A DNA stretch of 64,000 nucleotides, taken from contig NZ_CAMFLC010000001.1 in the NCBI RefSeq assembly GCF_945957465.1, forward strand, positions 210,427 through 274,426, written 5' to 3'. How positions within the stretch are numbered: position 1 is the stretch's first letter; the number at the start of each line of letters is the position of its first letter. Positions 43,401-53,421 of the stretch are shown here, in pieces. Under the pieces are notes generated by a model. The model was not told where the DNA came from and ran no database searches. It saw only the letters and a program-made list of their open reading frames with translations. This DNA comes from an uncultured Leifsonia sp. (GTDB lineage Bacteria > Actinomycetota > Actinomycetes > Actinomycetales > Microbacteriaceae). Position numbers and translations under genes: made by a program.

Positions 43401-44292
43401 GCTCGGCGAGACGGTGCGGGGCGGCCAGGTCGGACACGTTGATGCCGACCATCGCCTCACCGAGACCGCGGGAAACCTCCGCGATGACCTTCGGGTCGTC
43501 GTAGAACGTGGTCGCCTTGACGATCGCGGCCGCGCGCTGCTCGGGATTGCCCGACTTGAAGATGCCGGACCCGACGAACACGCCGTCCGCGCCCAACTGC
43601 ATCATCATCGCAGCGTCGGCGGGTGTGGCCACGCCGCCGGCGGTGAACAGCACAACGGGGAGCTTGCCGGTCTCGGCGATCTCGGCGACGAGCTCGTAGG
43701 GGGCCTGGAGGTCCTTCGCGGCGACGTACAGCTCGTCACGGCTCATCGACGTGAGGGCATTGATCTCCGACGTGATCTTGCGGATGTGCTTGGTGGCCTC
43801 CGACACGTCGCCGGTGCCGGCCTCGCCCTTGGAGCGGATCATCGCGGCGCCCTCGTTGATGCGGCGCAGCGCCTCGCCCAGGTTGGTGGCACCGCAGACG
43901 AACGGCACGGTGAACTTCCACTTGTCGATGTGGTTGACGTAGTCGGCGGGCGAGAGCACCTCGGACTCGTCGATGTAGTCGACGTCGAGCGCCTCCAGGA
44001 CCTGCGCCTCGACGAAGTGGCCGATGCGGGCCTTCGCCATGACCGGGATGGACACCTCGGCGATGATCGCCTCGATGAGGTCAGGGTCGCTCATCCGGGC
44101 GACGCCGCCCTGGGCGCGGATGTCGGCGGGGACCCGCTCGAGCGCCATGACGGCGACGGCGCCGGCGTCCTCGGCGATGCGCGCCTGCTCGGGGGTGACG
44201 ACGTCCATGATGACGCCGCCCTTCAGCATTTCGGCCAGGCCGCGCTTGACCCGGCTCGATCCGGTCGCGGTCGCCTGTTCTGTGTCTGTCAT
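43390..44292 (-). CDS. pdxS: Pyridoxal 5'-phosphate synthase lyase subunit PdxS
   Basis: [59 protein letters not shown]. Confidence 0.98.
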   Translation of the reverse strand: MTDTEQATATGSSRVKRGLAEMLKGGVIMDVVTPEQARIAEDAGAVAVMALERVPADIRAQGGVARMSDPDLIEAIIAEVSIPVMAKARIGHFVEAQVLEALDVDYIDESEVLSPADYVNHIDKWKFTVPFVCGATNLGEALRRINEGAAMIRSKGEAGTGDVSEATKHIRKITSEINALTSMSRDELYVAAKDLQAPYELVAEIAETGKLPVVLFTAGGVATPADAAMMMQLGADGVFVGSGIFKSGNPEQRAAAIVKATTFYDDPKVIAEVSRGLGEAMVGINVSDLAAPHRLAERGW

Positions 44293-44387
44293 CGTCGCCC
44301 TCTCTGCGGTACAAACTCTGTTTTGGCCTATGCCGAACGATAGCATCCCCCTCGCGGCTCACTAGACTCGGAAAGCCAGGGGGTGGA

Positions 44388-45725
44388 ATGGACGAACAGG
44401 TCATCACGGGAACGACGGCGGCGGAGATCGCCGCGAGCGTGCGTGCGCTCCACGAACGCGGGACGCTCCGCCGTGGCGACGCGCTGCCGCCGGTGCGCGA
44501 GCTGGCCGCCCGGCTGCGGGTCAACCGCAACACCGCCGTCGCGGCCTACCGGCTGCTCGCCCAGGCCGGGGTGGTGGTCGCCCGCGGCCGCGCAGGCACG
44601 GTCATCGCGGGCGTGGAGGCGGTCGCCCAGGAGGGCTTCGCCGCCGACAGCGTGCTCCGCGACATCGGGACGGGCAATCCCGACCCCCGTCGGATCCCCG
44701 ACCTGTCCACCGCGCTCGCCCGTGCGGTCGGCCGGCCGGTGCTCTACGGCGAGCCGGTCATCGACCCCGCCCTGGAGGCCAGAGCCCTCTCCTGGGTGCG
44801 GGAAGACCTTCCGCTGCACGACATGCGGATCACGGTCACCAACGGCGCGGTCGACGCCGTCGAGCGACTGCTCGCGCAGGCGCTGCTGCGCGACGACGCG
44901 GTCGCGCTCGAGGACCCGTGCTTCCTGGCCAGCATCCACACCGTCCGGCACGGCGGCTACCGAGCCGTTCCCGTCCCGGTCGACGCCGAGGGGATGACGG
45001 TCGACGGGCTGGCCGCGGCGCTCGACGCCGGTGTGCGGGCGATCATCTGCACGCCGCGCGCTCAGAACCCGACGGGCGCGACCCTCTCCCCCGCCCGCGC
45101 GGCCGAGCTGCGCGCACTGCTCGCCGATCACCCCTACGTTCTCGTGATCGAGGACGACCACTTCTCCATGCTGTCGCAGCGGTCGTACGAGACCCTCATC
45201 GGTCCGGGCCACCAGCGGTTCGCGCTGGTGCGCTCGGTGTCGAAGTTCCTCGGTCCGGACATGTGCCTCGCGGTCGCGGCGACGGATCCGGAGACCGCCG
45301 AGCGGCTCGCTTTCCGGCTCAGCCCCGGCACGACCTGGGTCAGCCACATCCTGCAGCGACTCGTGCTCGCCCAGCTGAACGACGGGAGCGTGCTCGCCGA
45401 GGTCGCGGAGGCCGGCCACCACTACGCCGAGCGCAACGCCGACTTCGCCGCACGCCTGACCGAGCGCGGGCTGCCGACGGAGGCCGCCGACGGGCTCAAC
45501 CTGTGGGTCGACCTCCCCGTCGAGGCACGCTCCGTCGCCGAGAGGCTGATGCGGCGCGGCTGGCTAGCCCGCACCGGCGACGAATTCGGGCTGGACGACC
45601 GGCGGCCGCCGTCGCACCACCTGCGGTTGACCGTGCACGACCTCACGCCGGACGAGAGCGAGCGGCTGCTCGACGATCTGGTCGACGTCGCGGTGCCCCG
45701 GGCGGATCGTCGACCGGCGGGATGA
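44388..45725 (+). CDS. MocR/GntR-type PLP-dependent transcriptional regulator, PdxR-like
   Basis: N-terminal GntR HTH (LPPVRELAARLRVNRNTAVAAYRLLAQAGVVVARGRAGTVI) fused to an aminotransferase fold (SVSKFLGPDMCLAV); divergent from pdxST. Confidence 0.92.
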   Translation: MDEQVITGTTAAEIAASVRALHERGTLRRGDALPPVRELAARLRVNRNTAVAAYRLLAQAGVVVARGRAGTVIAGVEAVAQEGFAADSVLRDIGTGNPDPRRIPDLSTALARAVGRPVLYGEPVIDPALEARALSWVREDLPLHDMRITVTNGAVDAVERLLAQALLRDDAVALEDPCFLASIHTVRHGGYRAVPVPVDAEGMTVDGLAAALDAGVRAIICTPRAQNPTGATLSPARAAELRALLADHPYVLVIEDDHFSMLSQRSYETLIGPGHQRFALVRSVSKFLGPDMCLAVAATDPETAERLAFRLSPGTTWVSHILQRLVLAQLNDGSVLAEVAEAGHHYAERNADFAARLTERGLPTEAADGLNLWVDLPVEARSVAERLMRRGWLARTGDEFGLDDRRPPSHHLRLTVHDLTPDESERLLDDLVDVAVPRADRRPAG

Positions 45726-45737
45726 GAGGATCGGGGG

Positions 45738-46589
45738 ATGAAGATCCTCTCGATCCAGTCCGCTGTCGCCTACGGTCACGTCGGCAACTCCGCCGCCGTC
45801 TTCCCTCTGCAGCGCATCGGCGTCGAGGTGCTCCCGGTGTACACCGTCACCTTCTCGAACCACACCGGGTACGGCGCCTGGCGCGGGCCGCTCATCTCTC
45901 CCGATGACGTCCGCGACGTGATCACCGGCATCGAGGAGCGCGGTGTCCTCCCCCACATCGACGCCGTCCTCTCCGGCTACCAGGGCAGCGAAGGCATCGG
46001 CCATGTGATCGTCGACGCGGTCGCCCGCGTCAAGGCGGCGAACCCGGACGCCGTGTACGCCTGCGATCCGGTCATGGGCAACGCGAAGTCCGGCTGCTTC
46101 GTGGCACCGGCCATCCCCGAACTCCTGCGTGATCGGGTCGTGCCGGTCGCCGACATCATCACGCCGAACCAGTTCGAGCTCGGCTACCTGACGGGCACCG
46201 AGCCCGGCGACCTGGAGTCCACCCTCGCCTCGGTCGATGCGGCCCGCGCGATGGGCCCGCGCACCGTCCTCGTGACGAGCGTCGAGCGCCCGGACCAGCC
46301 GGAGGACACGATCGAGATGCTCGCCGTGGACGACGCCGGCGCGTGGATCGTCCAGACGCCGCGGCTGCCGATGAAGGCGAACGGCTCCGGCGATGTGACG
46401 GCTGCGCTGTTCACCGCCCACTATGTCGCCTCCCGCGACGCGGCGAGCGCGCTGCGCAAGACGGTGTCGAGTGTGTACGACCTCCTCGACCGCACGCTGC
46501 AGTCGGGCGAGCGGGAGCTGCAGCTGGTCGAGTCGCAGGAGTTCTACGCGCACCCGCGCGAGCAGTTCGCCGTCACGCAGGTGCGCTGA
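45738..46589 (+). CDS. pdxY: Pyridoxal kinase
   Basis: MKILSIQSAVAYGHVGNSAAVFPLQRIGVEVLPVYTVTFSNHTGYGAWRG...KANGSGDVTAALFTAHY. Confidence 0.93.
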   Translation: MKILSIQSAVAYGHVGNSAAVFPLQRIGVEVLPVYTVTFSNHTGYGAWRGPLISPDDVRDVITGIEERGVLPHIDAVLSGYQGSEGIGHVIVDAVARVKAANPDAVYACDPVMGNAKSGCFVAPAIPELLRDRVVPVADIITPNQFELGYLTGTEPGDLESTLASVDAARAMGPRTVLVTSVERPDQPEDTIEMLAVDDAGAWIVQTPRLPMKANGSGDVTAALFTAHYVASRDAASALRKTVSSVYDLLDRTLQSGERELQLVESQEFYAHPREQFAVTQVR

Positions 46590-46603
46590 CCACTCGAGAG
46601 GTC

Positions 46604-47185
46604 TTACACACCGCTCTTCGGCCAGGCATCGGCCAGGGCGGTACGAACGTCACCGAGCAGCTGCGGGAGCGCCTTCGTGCGCGCGATGATCGGGAGGAAG
46701 TTCGCGTCCTGAGCCCAGCGCGGCACGATGTGCTGGTGAAGGTGTGCGGCGATTCCCGCGCCGGCGACGGCGCCCTGGTTCATCCCGATGTTGAAGCCGT
46801 CGCTCTTCGACACCTCGCGGATGACCCGCATCGCCGTCTGCGTCATGCTGCCGATCTCGGCGACCTCGTCGGCCGTCGCGTCGTCGTACAGCGCGACGTG
46901 GCGGTACGGGCACACCAGTAGGTGCCCGCTGTTGTACGGGAACAGGTTGAGCAGGGCGTAGGCGTGCTCGCCGCGCGCCACGATGAGGGCGTCCTCATCG
47001 CTCAACGCCGGCGCGACGCAGAACGGGCACCCGTCGTGGCCGGGGTCGCCCTGCTGGATGTAGACCATGCGGTGCGGCGTCCACAACCGCTGGAACTCGT
47101 CGGGCACACCCACGAGATACGAGGGATCGTCGACGCGGACGGGACCGTCGATCCCGTCCGCGTCGCCGTGGATCAGTCGAGCCAT
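46604..47185 (-). CDS. HIT family hydrolase
   Basis: [10 protein letters not shown] histidine triad; CPFC zinc motif; overlaps thrS. Confidence 0.93.
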   Translation of the reverse strand: MARLIHGDADGIDGPVRVDDPSYLVGVPDEFQRLWTPHRMVYIQQGDPGHDGCPFCVAPALSDEDALIVARGEHAYALLNLFPYNSGHLLVCPYRHVALYDDATADEVAEIGSMTQTAMRVIREVSKSDGFNIGMNQGAVAGAGIAAHLHQHIVPRWAQDANFLPIIARTKALPQLLGDVRTALADAWPKSGV

Positions 47186-49164
47186 GCCGTGTCGACCAGC
47201 TCGTGGCTCCCGATGCTCGCGACGATCCGCTCGATCGCCTCGTCGACGGTCACGCCGTTGCGCTGCGTGCCGTCGCGGAAACGGAAGCTGACCGTGCGGG
47301 CCGACGCATCCTCTTCACCGACGATGAGCTGGAACGGCACCTTCGCCTTCGTGTGGGTGCGGATCTTCTTCTGCATGCGGTCGTCGGAGTGGTCGACCTC
47401 CGCACGCACCCCGCGCGCCCTCAACCGCGAGATCACGTCGTCCAGGAACGGCCCGTAGGCATCGGCCACCGGGATGCCCACGACCTGGACAGGAGACAGC
47501 CAGACCGGGAACGCACCCGCGTAGTGCTCCAGCAGGATCGCGAAGAAGCGCTCGATCGAGCCGAGCAGCGCGCGATGGATCATCGCCGGCTGCTTGCGGG
47601 TGCCGTCGGCCGCGTTGTACTCGAGTTCGAAGAGCTCCGGCTGGTTGAAGTCCAGCTGAACGGTCGACAGCTGCCAGGTGCGACCGATCGCGTCGCGGGC
47701 CTGCACCGAGATCTTCGGGCCGTAGAAAGCCGCTCCGCCCGGGTCGTCCACGAGCTCGAGGCCGGACTCGATGGCGACCTCGCGGAGGGTCTCCGTCGCG
47801 GTCTCCCAGCTCTCGTCACTGCCGACGTACTTCTCCGGGTCCTTGGTGGAGAGCTCGAGGTAGAAGTCGGTCAGGCCGTAGCCGCGGAGCGTCTCGAGCA
47901 CGAACTCGAGCTGACGCGCGACCTCGTCCTTGATCTGGTCTTCCGTCACGTAGATGTGCGCGTCGTCCTGCGTGAGCCCGCGGACGCGGGTCAACCCGGA
48001 CAGCGTGCCCGACTTCTCGTATCGGTAAACCGTGCCGAACTCCGACAGGCGCAGCGGGAGCTCGCGGTAGCTGCGGCCGCGCGCGCGGTAGATCAGGTTG
48101 TGCATGGGGCAGTTCATCGGCTTGAGGTAGTAGTCCTGCCCCTGCCGGGTGATGTTGCCGTCGGCGTCCCGCTCCTCGTCGAGGTGCATCGGGGGGAACA
48201 TGCCCTCCTTGTACCAGTTGAGGTGCTGACTGGTCTCGAACAGGTGCGCCTTGGTGATGTGCGGCGTGTTCACGAGCTCGTAGCCGTTCGCGATCAGCCG
48301 ATCGCGCATGTAGTCCTCGATCTCCTTGCGGATGATCCCGCCCTTGGGGTGGAACACCGCGAGTCCGGAGCCGATCTCGTCGGGGAAGGAGAACAGGTCG
48401 AGCTCCGCCCCGAGCTTGCGGTGGTCGCGCTTGGCGGCCTCCTCCATCCGGGTCTGGTAGGCGCGCAGCTCGTCTTTGGTCGGCCAGGCGGTGCCGTAGA
48501 TGCGCTGCAGCTGCGGGTTCTTCTCGGAGCCGCGCCAGTAGGCCGCCGCGACACGGGTGAGCGCCCAGCCGTTGCCGATCATGCGGGTGTTCGGGAGGTG
48601 CGGGCCGCGGCAGAGGTCCTTCCAGACCGTCTCGCCAGTCTTGGGGTCGACGTTGTCGTAGATGGTCAGCTCGCCCGAGCCGACCTCCACGGACTCGTCG
48701 CCGCCTTCCGCCGCTCCGCCCTTCAGCCCGATCAGCTCGAGCTTGTACGGCTCCGCGGCGAGTTCGGCGCGCGCCTCGTCGTCGGTGACGACGCGACGCA
48801 CGAAGCGCTGGCCGGCACGGACGATGCGCGACATCTCCTTGTCGAGCGCCTTGAGGTCCTCGGGAGTGAACGGCTCCGCGACGTCGAAGTCGTAGTAGAA
48901 GCCGTCGGTGATGGGCGGCCCGATGCCGAGCTTCGCCTCCGGGTTCACCGACTGCACGGCCTGCGCCAGAACGTGCGCGGTCGAGTGCCGCAGGATGTTC
49001 AGCCCGTCAGGCGAGTCGATCGTCACCGGCTCGACGGCGTCGGTGGTCGTGACGGTCGTCGCGAGGTCCTTCAGCTCACCGTTGACGCGCATCGCGACAA
49101 CGGAACGGTCGGTGAAGAGCTCGAAGCCGTCGGCCACCTGTCCACTCCTAGAGTCGTATTCCAA
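47173..49164 (-). CDS. thrS: Threonyl-tRNA synthetase
   Basis: 663 aa; ...[39 protein letters not shown]... Confidence 0.97.
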   Translation of the reverse strand: MEYDSRSGQVADGFELFTDRSVVAMRVNGELKDLATTVTTTDAVEPVTIDSPDGLNILRHSTAHVLAQAVQSVNPEAKLGIGPPITDGFYYDFDVAEPFTPEDLKALDKEMSRIVRAGQRFVRRVVTDDEARAELAAEPYKLELIGLKGGAAEGGDESVEVGSGELTIYDNVDPKTGETVWKDLCRGPHLPNTRMIGNGWALTRVAAAYWRGSEKNPQLQRIYGTAWPTKDELRAYQTRMEEAAKRDHRKLGAELDLFSFPDEIGSGLAVFHPKGGIIRKEIEDYMRDRLIANGYELVNTPHITKAHLFETSQHLNWYKEGMFPPMHLDEERDADGNITRQGQDYYLKPMNCPMHNLIYRARGRSYRELPLRLSEFGTVYRYEKSGTLSGLTRVRGLTQDDAHIYVTEDQIKDEVARQLEFVLETLRGYGLTDFYLELSTKDPEKYVGSDESWETATETLREVAIESGLELVDDPGGAAFYGPKISVQARDAIGRTWQLSTVQLDFNQPELFELEYNAADGTRKQPAMIHRALLGSIERFFAILLEHYAGAFPVWLSPVQVVGIPVADAYGPFLDDVISRLRARGVRAEVDHSDDRMQKKIRTHTKAKVPFQLIVGEEDASARTVSFRFRDGTQRNGVTVDEAIERIVASIGSHELVDTAWLD

Positions 49165-49472
49165 TGGGATGGGTCAACTCTAGTCGGCCGCCGGCGCTCG
49201 TCTGTCGCCGGTCATCGGACGTGCAGCAGCCGGAGCCGCGCCTCCACGCTGTCGAACGGGTCGCGAGGCAGGCGAGGGCACGAGACGTGCAGCGGCGCCG
49301 ACGCTCGCACGGTGGCCGGACACATCGGCGGCGACACCCGGACACGGCCCGATGAGGTCCCCGACGGGTGGGAGACCACCGGGGGCGCCGAGTGGGGGGC
49401 TGACCGGTCGATGCCCTTGGGACACTTGAGACGCTCGCTGAGGACGTAGACACGGAGCGCGCTGCAACGACA

Positions 49473-49496
49473 AAACCCCCGGTTTTCCGGGGGTTT
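49473..49496 (-). terminator. Rho-independent terminator after the minus-strand tRNA operon
   Basis: aaacccccgg-tttt-ccgggggttt: 10-bp perfect stem with T-rich flank on the minus strand. Confidence 0.85.
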
Positions 49497-49504
49497 CTCT
49501 CGGT

Positions 49505-49575
49505 GGGCGATACTGGGATCGAACCAGTGACCTCTTCCGTGTCAGGGAAGCGCGCTACCGCTGCGCCAATCGCCC
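49505..49575 (-). tRNA. tRNA-Val(GAC)
   Basis: Cloverleaf GGGCGAT...CTGACAC anticodon loop...GGTTCGATCC...ATCGCCC. Confidence 0.93.
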
Positions 49576-49598
49576 GAGCCTGAACGAATCAGGATCGA

Positions 49599-49668
49599 GG
49601 TGGATACGGGATTCGAACCCGTGTATACGGCTTTGCAGGCCGCTGCCTCGCCTCTCGGCCAATCCACC
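49599..49668 (-). tRNA. tRNA-Cys(GCA)
   Basis: GGTGGAT...CTGCAAA anticodon loop...GGTTCGAATCC...ATCCACC. Confidence 0.93.
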
Positions 49669-49738
49669 GAAGCCACAACACGGAAGAACCGTACCGTATT
49701 CGAGAGGCCCGGAATCCGAGGAAACCGGGCCGACTCGA

Positions 49739-49810
49739 GCGGATGACGAGACTCGAACTCGCGACCCTCACCTTGGCAAGGTGATGCGCTACCAACTGCG
49801 CTACATCCGC
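49739..49810 (-). tRNA. tRNA-Gly(GCC)
   Basis: GCGGATG...TTGCCAA anticodon loop...GAGTTCGAGTC...CATCCGC. Confidence 0.93.
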
Positions 49811-49996
49811 ATTTCGCGCCCCGGTCTCCCGCGGCACTTGAATGACTTTAGCCGATCCCCGCTCCGATGACAAAACCAGGCGCGCCGTCCGGGTGTGTCG
49901 CGACGCGCAACGCCCGATAGGCCGCCCGATGTGCAATCGGGGGTCGCGGTCGGCTAGTATCGAGACTCGCAGCCGGAAGCGTCCGGCGGCAGCGAC

Positions 49997-50072
49997 GGGC
50001 GATTGGCGCAGTTGGTAGCGCGCTTCCTTCACACGGAAGAGGTCATCAGTTCGAGTCTGGTATCGCCCACCA
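49997..50072 (+). tRNA. tRNA-Val(CAC), CCA encoded
   Basis: GGGCGAT...TTCACAC anticodon loop...AGTTCGAGTCT...ATCGCCC-A-CCA. Confidence 0.94.
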
Positions 50073-50077
50073 CCTGA

Positions 50078-50109
50078 AGAAGGGCCTCCGATGATCGGAG
50101 GCCCTTCTT
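50078..50109 (+). terminator. Rho-independent terminator after tRNA-Val(CAC)
   Basis: agaagggcctccgatgatcggaggcccttctt: perfect inverted repeat with TTCTT tail. Confidence 0.88.
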
Positions 50110-50164
50110 ACGTTCCGTGACACCCGCGCTCGCGTCGGAGGCCGCCGTGCGGCAGCCTGTCCCA

Positions 50165-51340
50165 ATGAGCTTCACGCCGGCACGCCCCCTGGAGCAGCTC
50201 TTCGCGTCCAGGTCGAGCATCAAATGGCGCCGGTACCCGGCCGACGTCCTGCCGGTGTTCGTAGCCGAGATGGACTTCGATGTGGAGCAGGCGATCCTTG
50301 ATCGGGTGGCCGACACGCTGCGCAACTCCGACACGGGCTACCTCGACTCCGCCGGCCCGCTCGCGCCCGCGTTCGCCGATTTCGCCTGGAGCTCGTGGTC
50401 GTGGGGCGTCGACCCGGAATGGGTGCACCTGGCGACCGACGTCACGGTGGGCGTCGTGGAGACCCTGCGACTGGTGCTGCCGGAGTCGGGCGGCCGCGTC
50501 GTCCTGACGCCTCCGGTGTACCCGCCCTTCTTCGAGATGATCGAGGAGGCCGACGCGGTCGCCGTGACGGTGCCGCTGCGCGAGGACGCCGGCTGGGCGC
50601 TCGACCTCGACGCGCTGGAGGCCGCGTTCGCCTCCGGGGTGGACGCGATGCTGCTGTGCAATCCGCAGAACCCCACGGGACGATGTCACAGCCGCCGCAC
50701 CCTGGAGGCGCTCGCGCGTCTCGCCGCCCGGTACGGCGTGTTCGTCGTCAGCGACGAAGTCCATGCCCCGCTCGCGCACCCGGGCACCCGCTTCATCCCG
50801 TTCGCACCCGTCGCCCGCGCCGCGGGCGCCCGCTCCGCCACCGTGACGTCCGCCAGCAAGGCGTGGAACCTCGCGGGCCTGAAGTGCGCAGTCATCGTCG
50901 CTGCCGAGCCTGCGACAGCCCGACTGCTCCACCGGCTGCCGGACGAGCTCGCGGCCCGCACGAGCATCCTCGGCCTGCACGCCAACGTCGCGGCGCTATC
51001 GTGTCTGCGCTGGCGTGACGGCCTGCTCGACCAGATCGTCGAGAACGTGCGGCTGCTGGAAACGGAGCTCGCCGTGCACGCGCCGGACGTCCAGCTCGTA
51101 CACCCCGAAGCCGGCTATCTGGCCTGGCTCGACTTCCGTTCCACGGGCCTCGGCGACGACCCGGCCCGCACGCTCATCGACGTCGGCCGGGTGGCCCTCA
51201 ACTCCGGGCTCGCGTTCGGCGAGCAAGGCAGGGGCTTCGCCCGCATCAACCTCGCCTGCGACCCGTCCACGGTCGTGGAGGCCGTGCAGCGCATCGCGCG
51301 CACCCTCGCCGCGGTCCACTCCCCCGCCCTCGCCGGCTGA
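50165..51340 (+). CDS. MalY/PatB-type PLP-dependent aminotransferase / cystathionine beta-lyase
   Basis: PLEQLFASRSSIKWRRYPADVLPVFVAEMDFDVEQAIL...LLCNPQNPTGR...VTSASKAWNLAGLKCA. Confidence 0.88.
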   Translation: MSFTPARPLEQLFASRSSIKWRRYPADVLPVFVAEMDFDVEQAILDRVADTLRNSDTGYLDSAGPLAPAFADFAWSSWSWGVDPEWVHLATDVTVGVVETLRLVLPESGGRVVLTPPVYPPFFEMIEEADAVAVTVPLREDAGWALDLDALEAAFASGVDAMLLCNPQNPTGRCHSRRTLEALARLAARYGVFVVSDEVHAPLAHPGTRFIPFAPVARAAGARSATVTSASKAWNLAGLKCAVIVAAEPATARLLHRLPDELAARTSILGLHANVAALSCLRWRDGLLDQIVENVRLLETELAVHAPDVQLVHPEAGYLAWLDFRSTGLGDDPARTLIDVGRVALNSGLAFGEQGRGFARINLACDPSTVVEAVQRIARTLAAVHSPALAG

Positions 51341-51368
51341 CGCCCGACTCGCCCTCGCCGGCTGACGC
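51325..51368. repeat. 19-bp direct repeat (25-bp period) duplicating the 3' end of the upstream gene
   Basis: cgccctcgccggctgacgc at 51325-51343 (spans the stop codon) and at 51350-51368. Confidence 0.9.
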
Positions 51369-51374
51369 TGAACG

Positions 51375-51425
51375 GGGGTCGCAACACGCCGCGCCCGCCG
51401 GCGCGGAGCGGCGTGTTGCGACCCC
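51375..51425. repeat. Perfect 18-bp inverted repeat, 15-nt GC-rich loop, between convergent genes
   Basis: ggggtcgcaacacgccgc - gcccgccggcgcgga - gcggcgtgttgcgacccc; no T-tract. Confidence 0.95.
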
Positions 51426-51441
51426 ACGTCGCGGGGCCGAG

Positions 51442-52743
51442 TCAGGCGTCGATCGCGTTCAGGGCCCGGTCGAGGTCATCGAGGAGGTCGCGGGGACTCT
51501 CCAGACCGACGGAGAGCCGGACCAGGCCGGGAGTGATCCCGGCCTCCAGCCGCTCGGCCTCGCTGAGTTTGGCGTGGATCGTGCTGCCGAGGTGGATCGC
51601 CAGCGTGCGGACGTCTCCGATGTGCGTCATCGGGGTGATCAGCTCCAGCGCGTCGAGGAAGCGGCGCGCGGCCGCCCTGCCGCCGGCGAGGTCGATCGAG
51701 ACGATCGAGCCCGCGCCGCGCGGGAGATAGCGAAGGGCGAGTTCGCGATACGGATCGCCCTCGAGACCGGGATAGTGCACCCGGGCGACCTCGGGCCGCT
51801 CCTGCAGCCACTCCGCGACGGCCTGGGCGTTCTGCACGTGCCGGTCCATCCGCACCGACAGCGTCTCGATGCCGTGCAGCAGCAGGAACGTGCTGAGCGG
51901 CGGCACCGTCGGTCCGTACTCGAGCACGATCACCGCACGCAGATAGGCCAGGAGCGCAGCGCGGCCGTAGCGCTCGACGAACGACGCCACCCCGGGGCGC
52001 GGTGGCTCCGTCAGCTGCGGGAACCGGTCGGCGTGGGCCGACCAGTCGAAACGTCCCGCGTCGACCACCGCACCGCCGATCACCGAGCCGTGACCGGACA
52101 ACCACTTGGAGGTCGAATGGATCACGATGTCCGCGCCGTCCTCGATCGGTCGCCACAGGTAGGGGGTGGGCACCGTGTTGTCGACCACGAGCGGAACGCC
52201 CCCGGCGTGCGCGACGGCGGCCAGGCGCGCGATGTCGACCACCTGGTTCAGCGGGTTCGGCAGAGTCTCCGTGTACACGGCCTTGGTGTTCGGGCGGAAA
52301 CGCGCCGACCATTCCTCCTCGGAGGCGTCGTCGTCGACGTACTCGATGTCGATGCCCTGGCGCTTGAGGATGCCGCGGAACATCTCCTGGGTGCCCTCGT
52401 AGAGGGAGCGCGTGGCCAGCACGTGGTCGCCGGACGCGGCGAGCGCGTTGATCGCGGCGGCGATGGCGGCCTGGCCGCTCGAGACGACGACACCGTCGAC
52501 TCCGCCCTCCAGGTCGGCGATGCGGCGGCCGGCCACCGCGTTGGTGGGGTTGTCGTTGCGCGAGTAGGCGCGGTAGGGGCTGCGGCCTGCGAACCGGTCC
52601 TCGCCGTCCTCGAAGTCGTCGAAGACGTACCCGGCGGTCTGATAGATGGGCGTGACGCGGGCGCGGGTCTGGGCGTCCACGATCGCTCCCGCATGGATCT
52701 GGCGGGTCTCGAAGTCCTGGGAGCGCGAACAGTCGTCAGGCAT
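51442..52743 (-). CDS. O-acetylhomoserine aminocarboxypropyltransferase/cysteine synthase family (Cys/Met metabolism PLP enzyme)
   Basis: [53 protein letters not shown]...[22 protein letters not shown]. Confidence 0.92.
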   Translation of the reverse strand: MPDDCSRSQDFETRQIHAGAIVDAQTRARVTPIYQTAGYVFDDFEDGEDRFAGRSPYRAYSRNDNPTNAVAGRRIADLEGGVDGVVVSSGQAAIAAAINALAASGDHVLATRSLYEGTQEMFRGILKRQGIDIEYVDDDASEEEWSARFRPNTKAVYTETLPNPLNQVVDIARLAAVAHAGGVPLVVDNTVPTPYLWRPIEDGADIVIHSTSKWLSGHGSVIGGAVVDAGRFDWSAHADRFPQLTEPPRPGVASFVERYGRAALLAYLRAVIVLEYGPTVPPLSTFLLLHGIETLSVRMDRHVQNAQAVAEWLQERPEVARVHYPGLEGDPYRELALRYLPRGAGSIVSIDLAGGRAAARRFLDALELITPMTHIGDVRTLAIHLGSTIHAKLSEAERLEAGITPGLVRLSVGLESPRDLLDDLDRALNAIDA

Positions 52744-52860
52744 GCGGCCACTGTAGCGACGGGCAGGCTTCGGCGTGGCGGCGACCTTCACTGTTCGTCA
52801 CGGAGCGTCGACCGAGGGCGGCGCCGCGCTGCGCCGCCCGGCTCGCGGACGGGGCCGGAC

Positions 52861-53421
52861 TCAGCGCCAGCCGTACCGTTCCCGCAGAGCGGCGCGCACG
52901 GTGGCGTACCGGCGCACGTCCAGAGCGGCCCCCTCCCGCCGCATGCCGGTCGTGTGCACACGGAAGACCCGGTCGATCCGGGCGAAGCTCGGGCGGCCCT
53001 GGCCGTCCCACGGGCCCGAGCCGATCGCGACGTACTCCGGCCGCCCCGGGTGCGCCTGGCTGGTCAGGGCCACGGCGATCACGGAGTCTCCCGGCTCCGC
53101 GGCCACCACCAGTACCGGCCGGTCCTTCCCGCGCCCGTCGGCCTCCTCGAACGGGACCCACGTCCAGACGACCTCGCCGGGGTCGGGGTCGCCGTCGATC
53201 CGGGGGCTGTAGGAGGTGCGGAGGCCCGGAAGCCGGCTCGGATCGACCTCGCTCGTGGCGTCGACGCCGGTCCGGCCGGGTTCCGCACCGCTGAAGCCCC
53301 GCACTGCTCCGGACTGCGCCGGTCCCGACCGCGTGGGGGCGGCCGTCAGGCCACGGTGGTCAGCGCTCGTGGACGGCGCCGGGCGGAACAGTCTCGCGAT
53401 CGCGTTCAGCAGTCGGCTCAT
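52861..53421 (-). CDS. Orphan PemK/MazF-like toxin-family protein with N-terminal extension
   Basis: GEVVWTWVPFEEADGRGKDRPVLVVAAEPGDSVIAVALTSQAHPGRPEYVAIGSGPWDGQGRPSFARIDRVFRV is PemK/MazF-like; start MSRLLNA at 53421 (or MLGM at 53430). Confidence 0.7.
   Translation of the reverse strand: MSRLLNAIARLFRPAPSTSADHRGLTAAPTRSGPAQSGAVRGFSGAEPGRTGVDATSEVDPSRLPGLRTSYSPRIDGDPDPGEVVWTWVPFEEADGRGKDRPVLVVAAEPGDSVIAVALTSQAHPGRPEYVAIGSGPWDGQGRPSFARIDRVFRVHTTGMRREGAALDVRRYATVRAALRERYGWR

Noticed and set aside
47203-49449. 748-aa plus-strand ORF
   Set aside because: Antisense of thrS; shadow ORF.
49165-49470. Possible small ORFs between thrS and the tRNA terminator
   Set aside because: All candidate translations are Arg-rich low-complexity with no family resemblance; left as unannotated intergenic sequence.
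50165-52743. Biosynthetic gene cluster based on adjacent PLP enzymes
   Set aside because: Two convergent common amino-acid enzymes with no tailoring, transport or carrier genes nearby.
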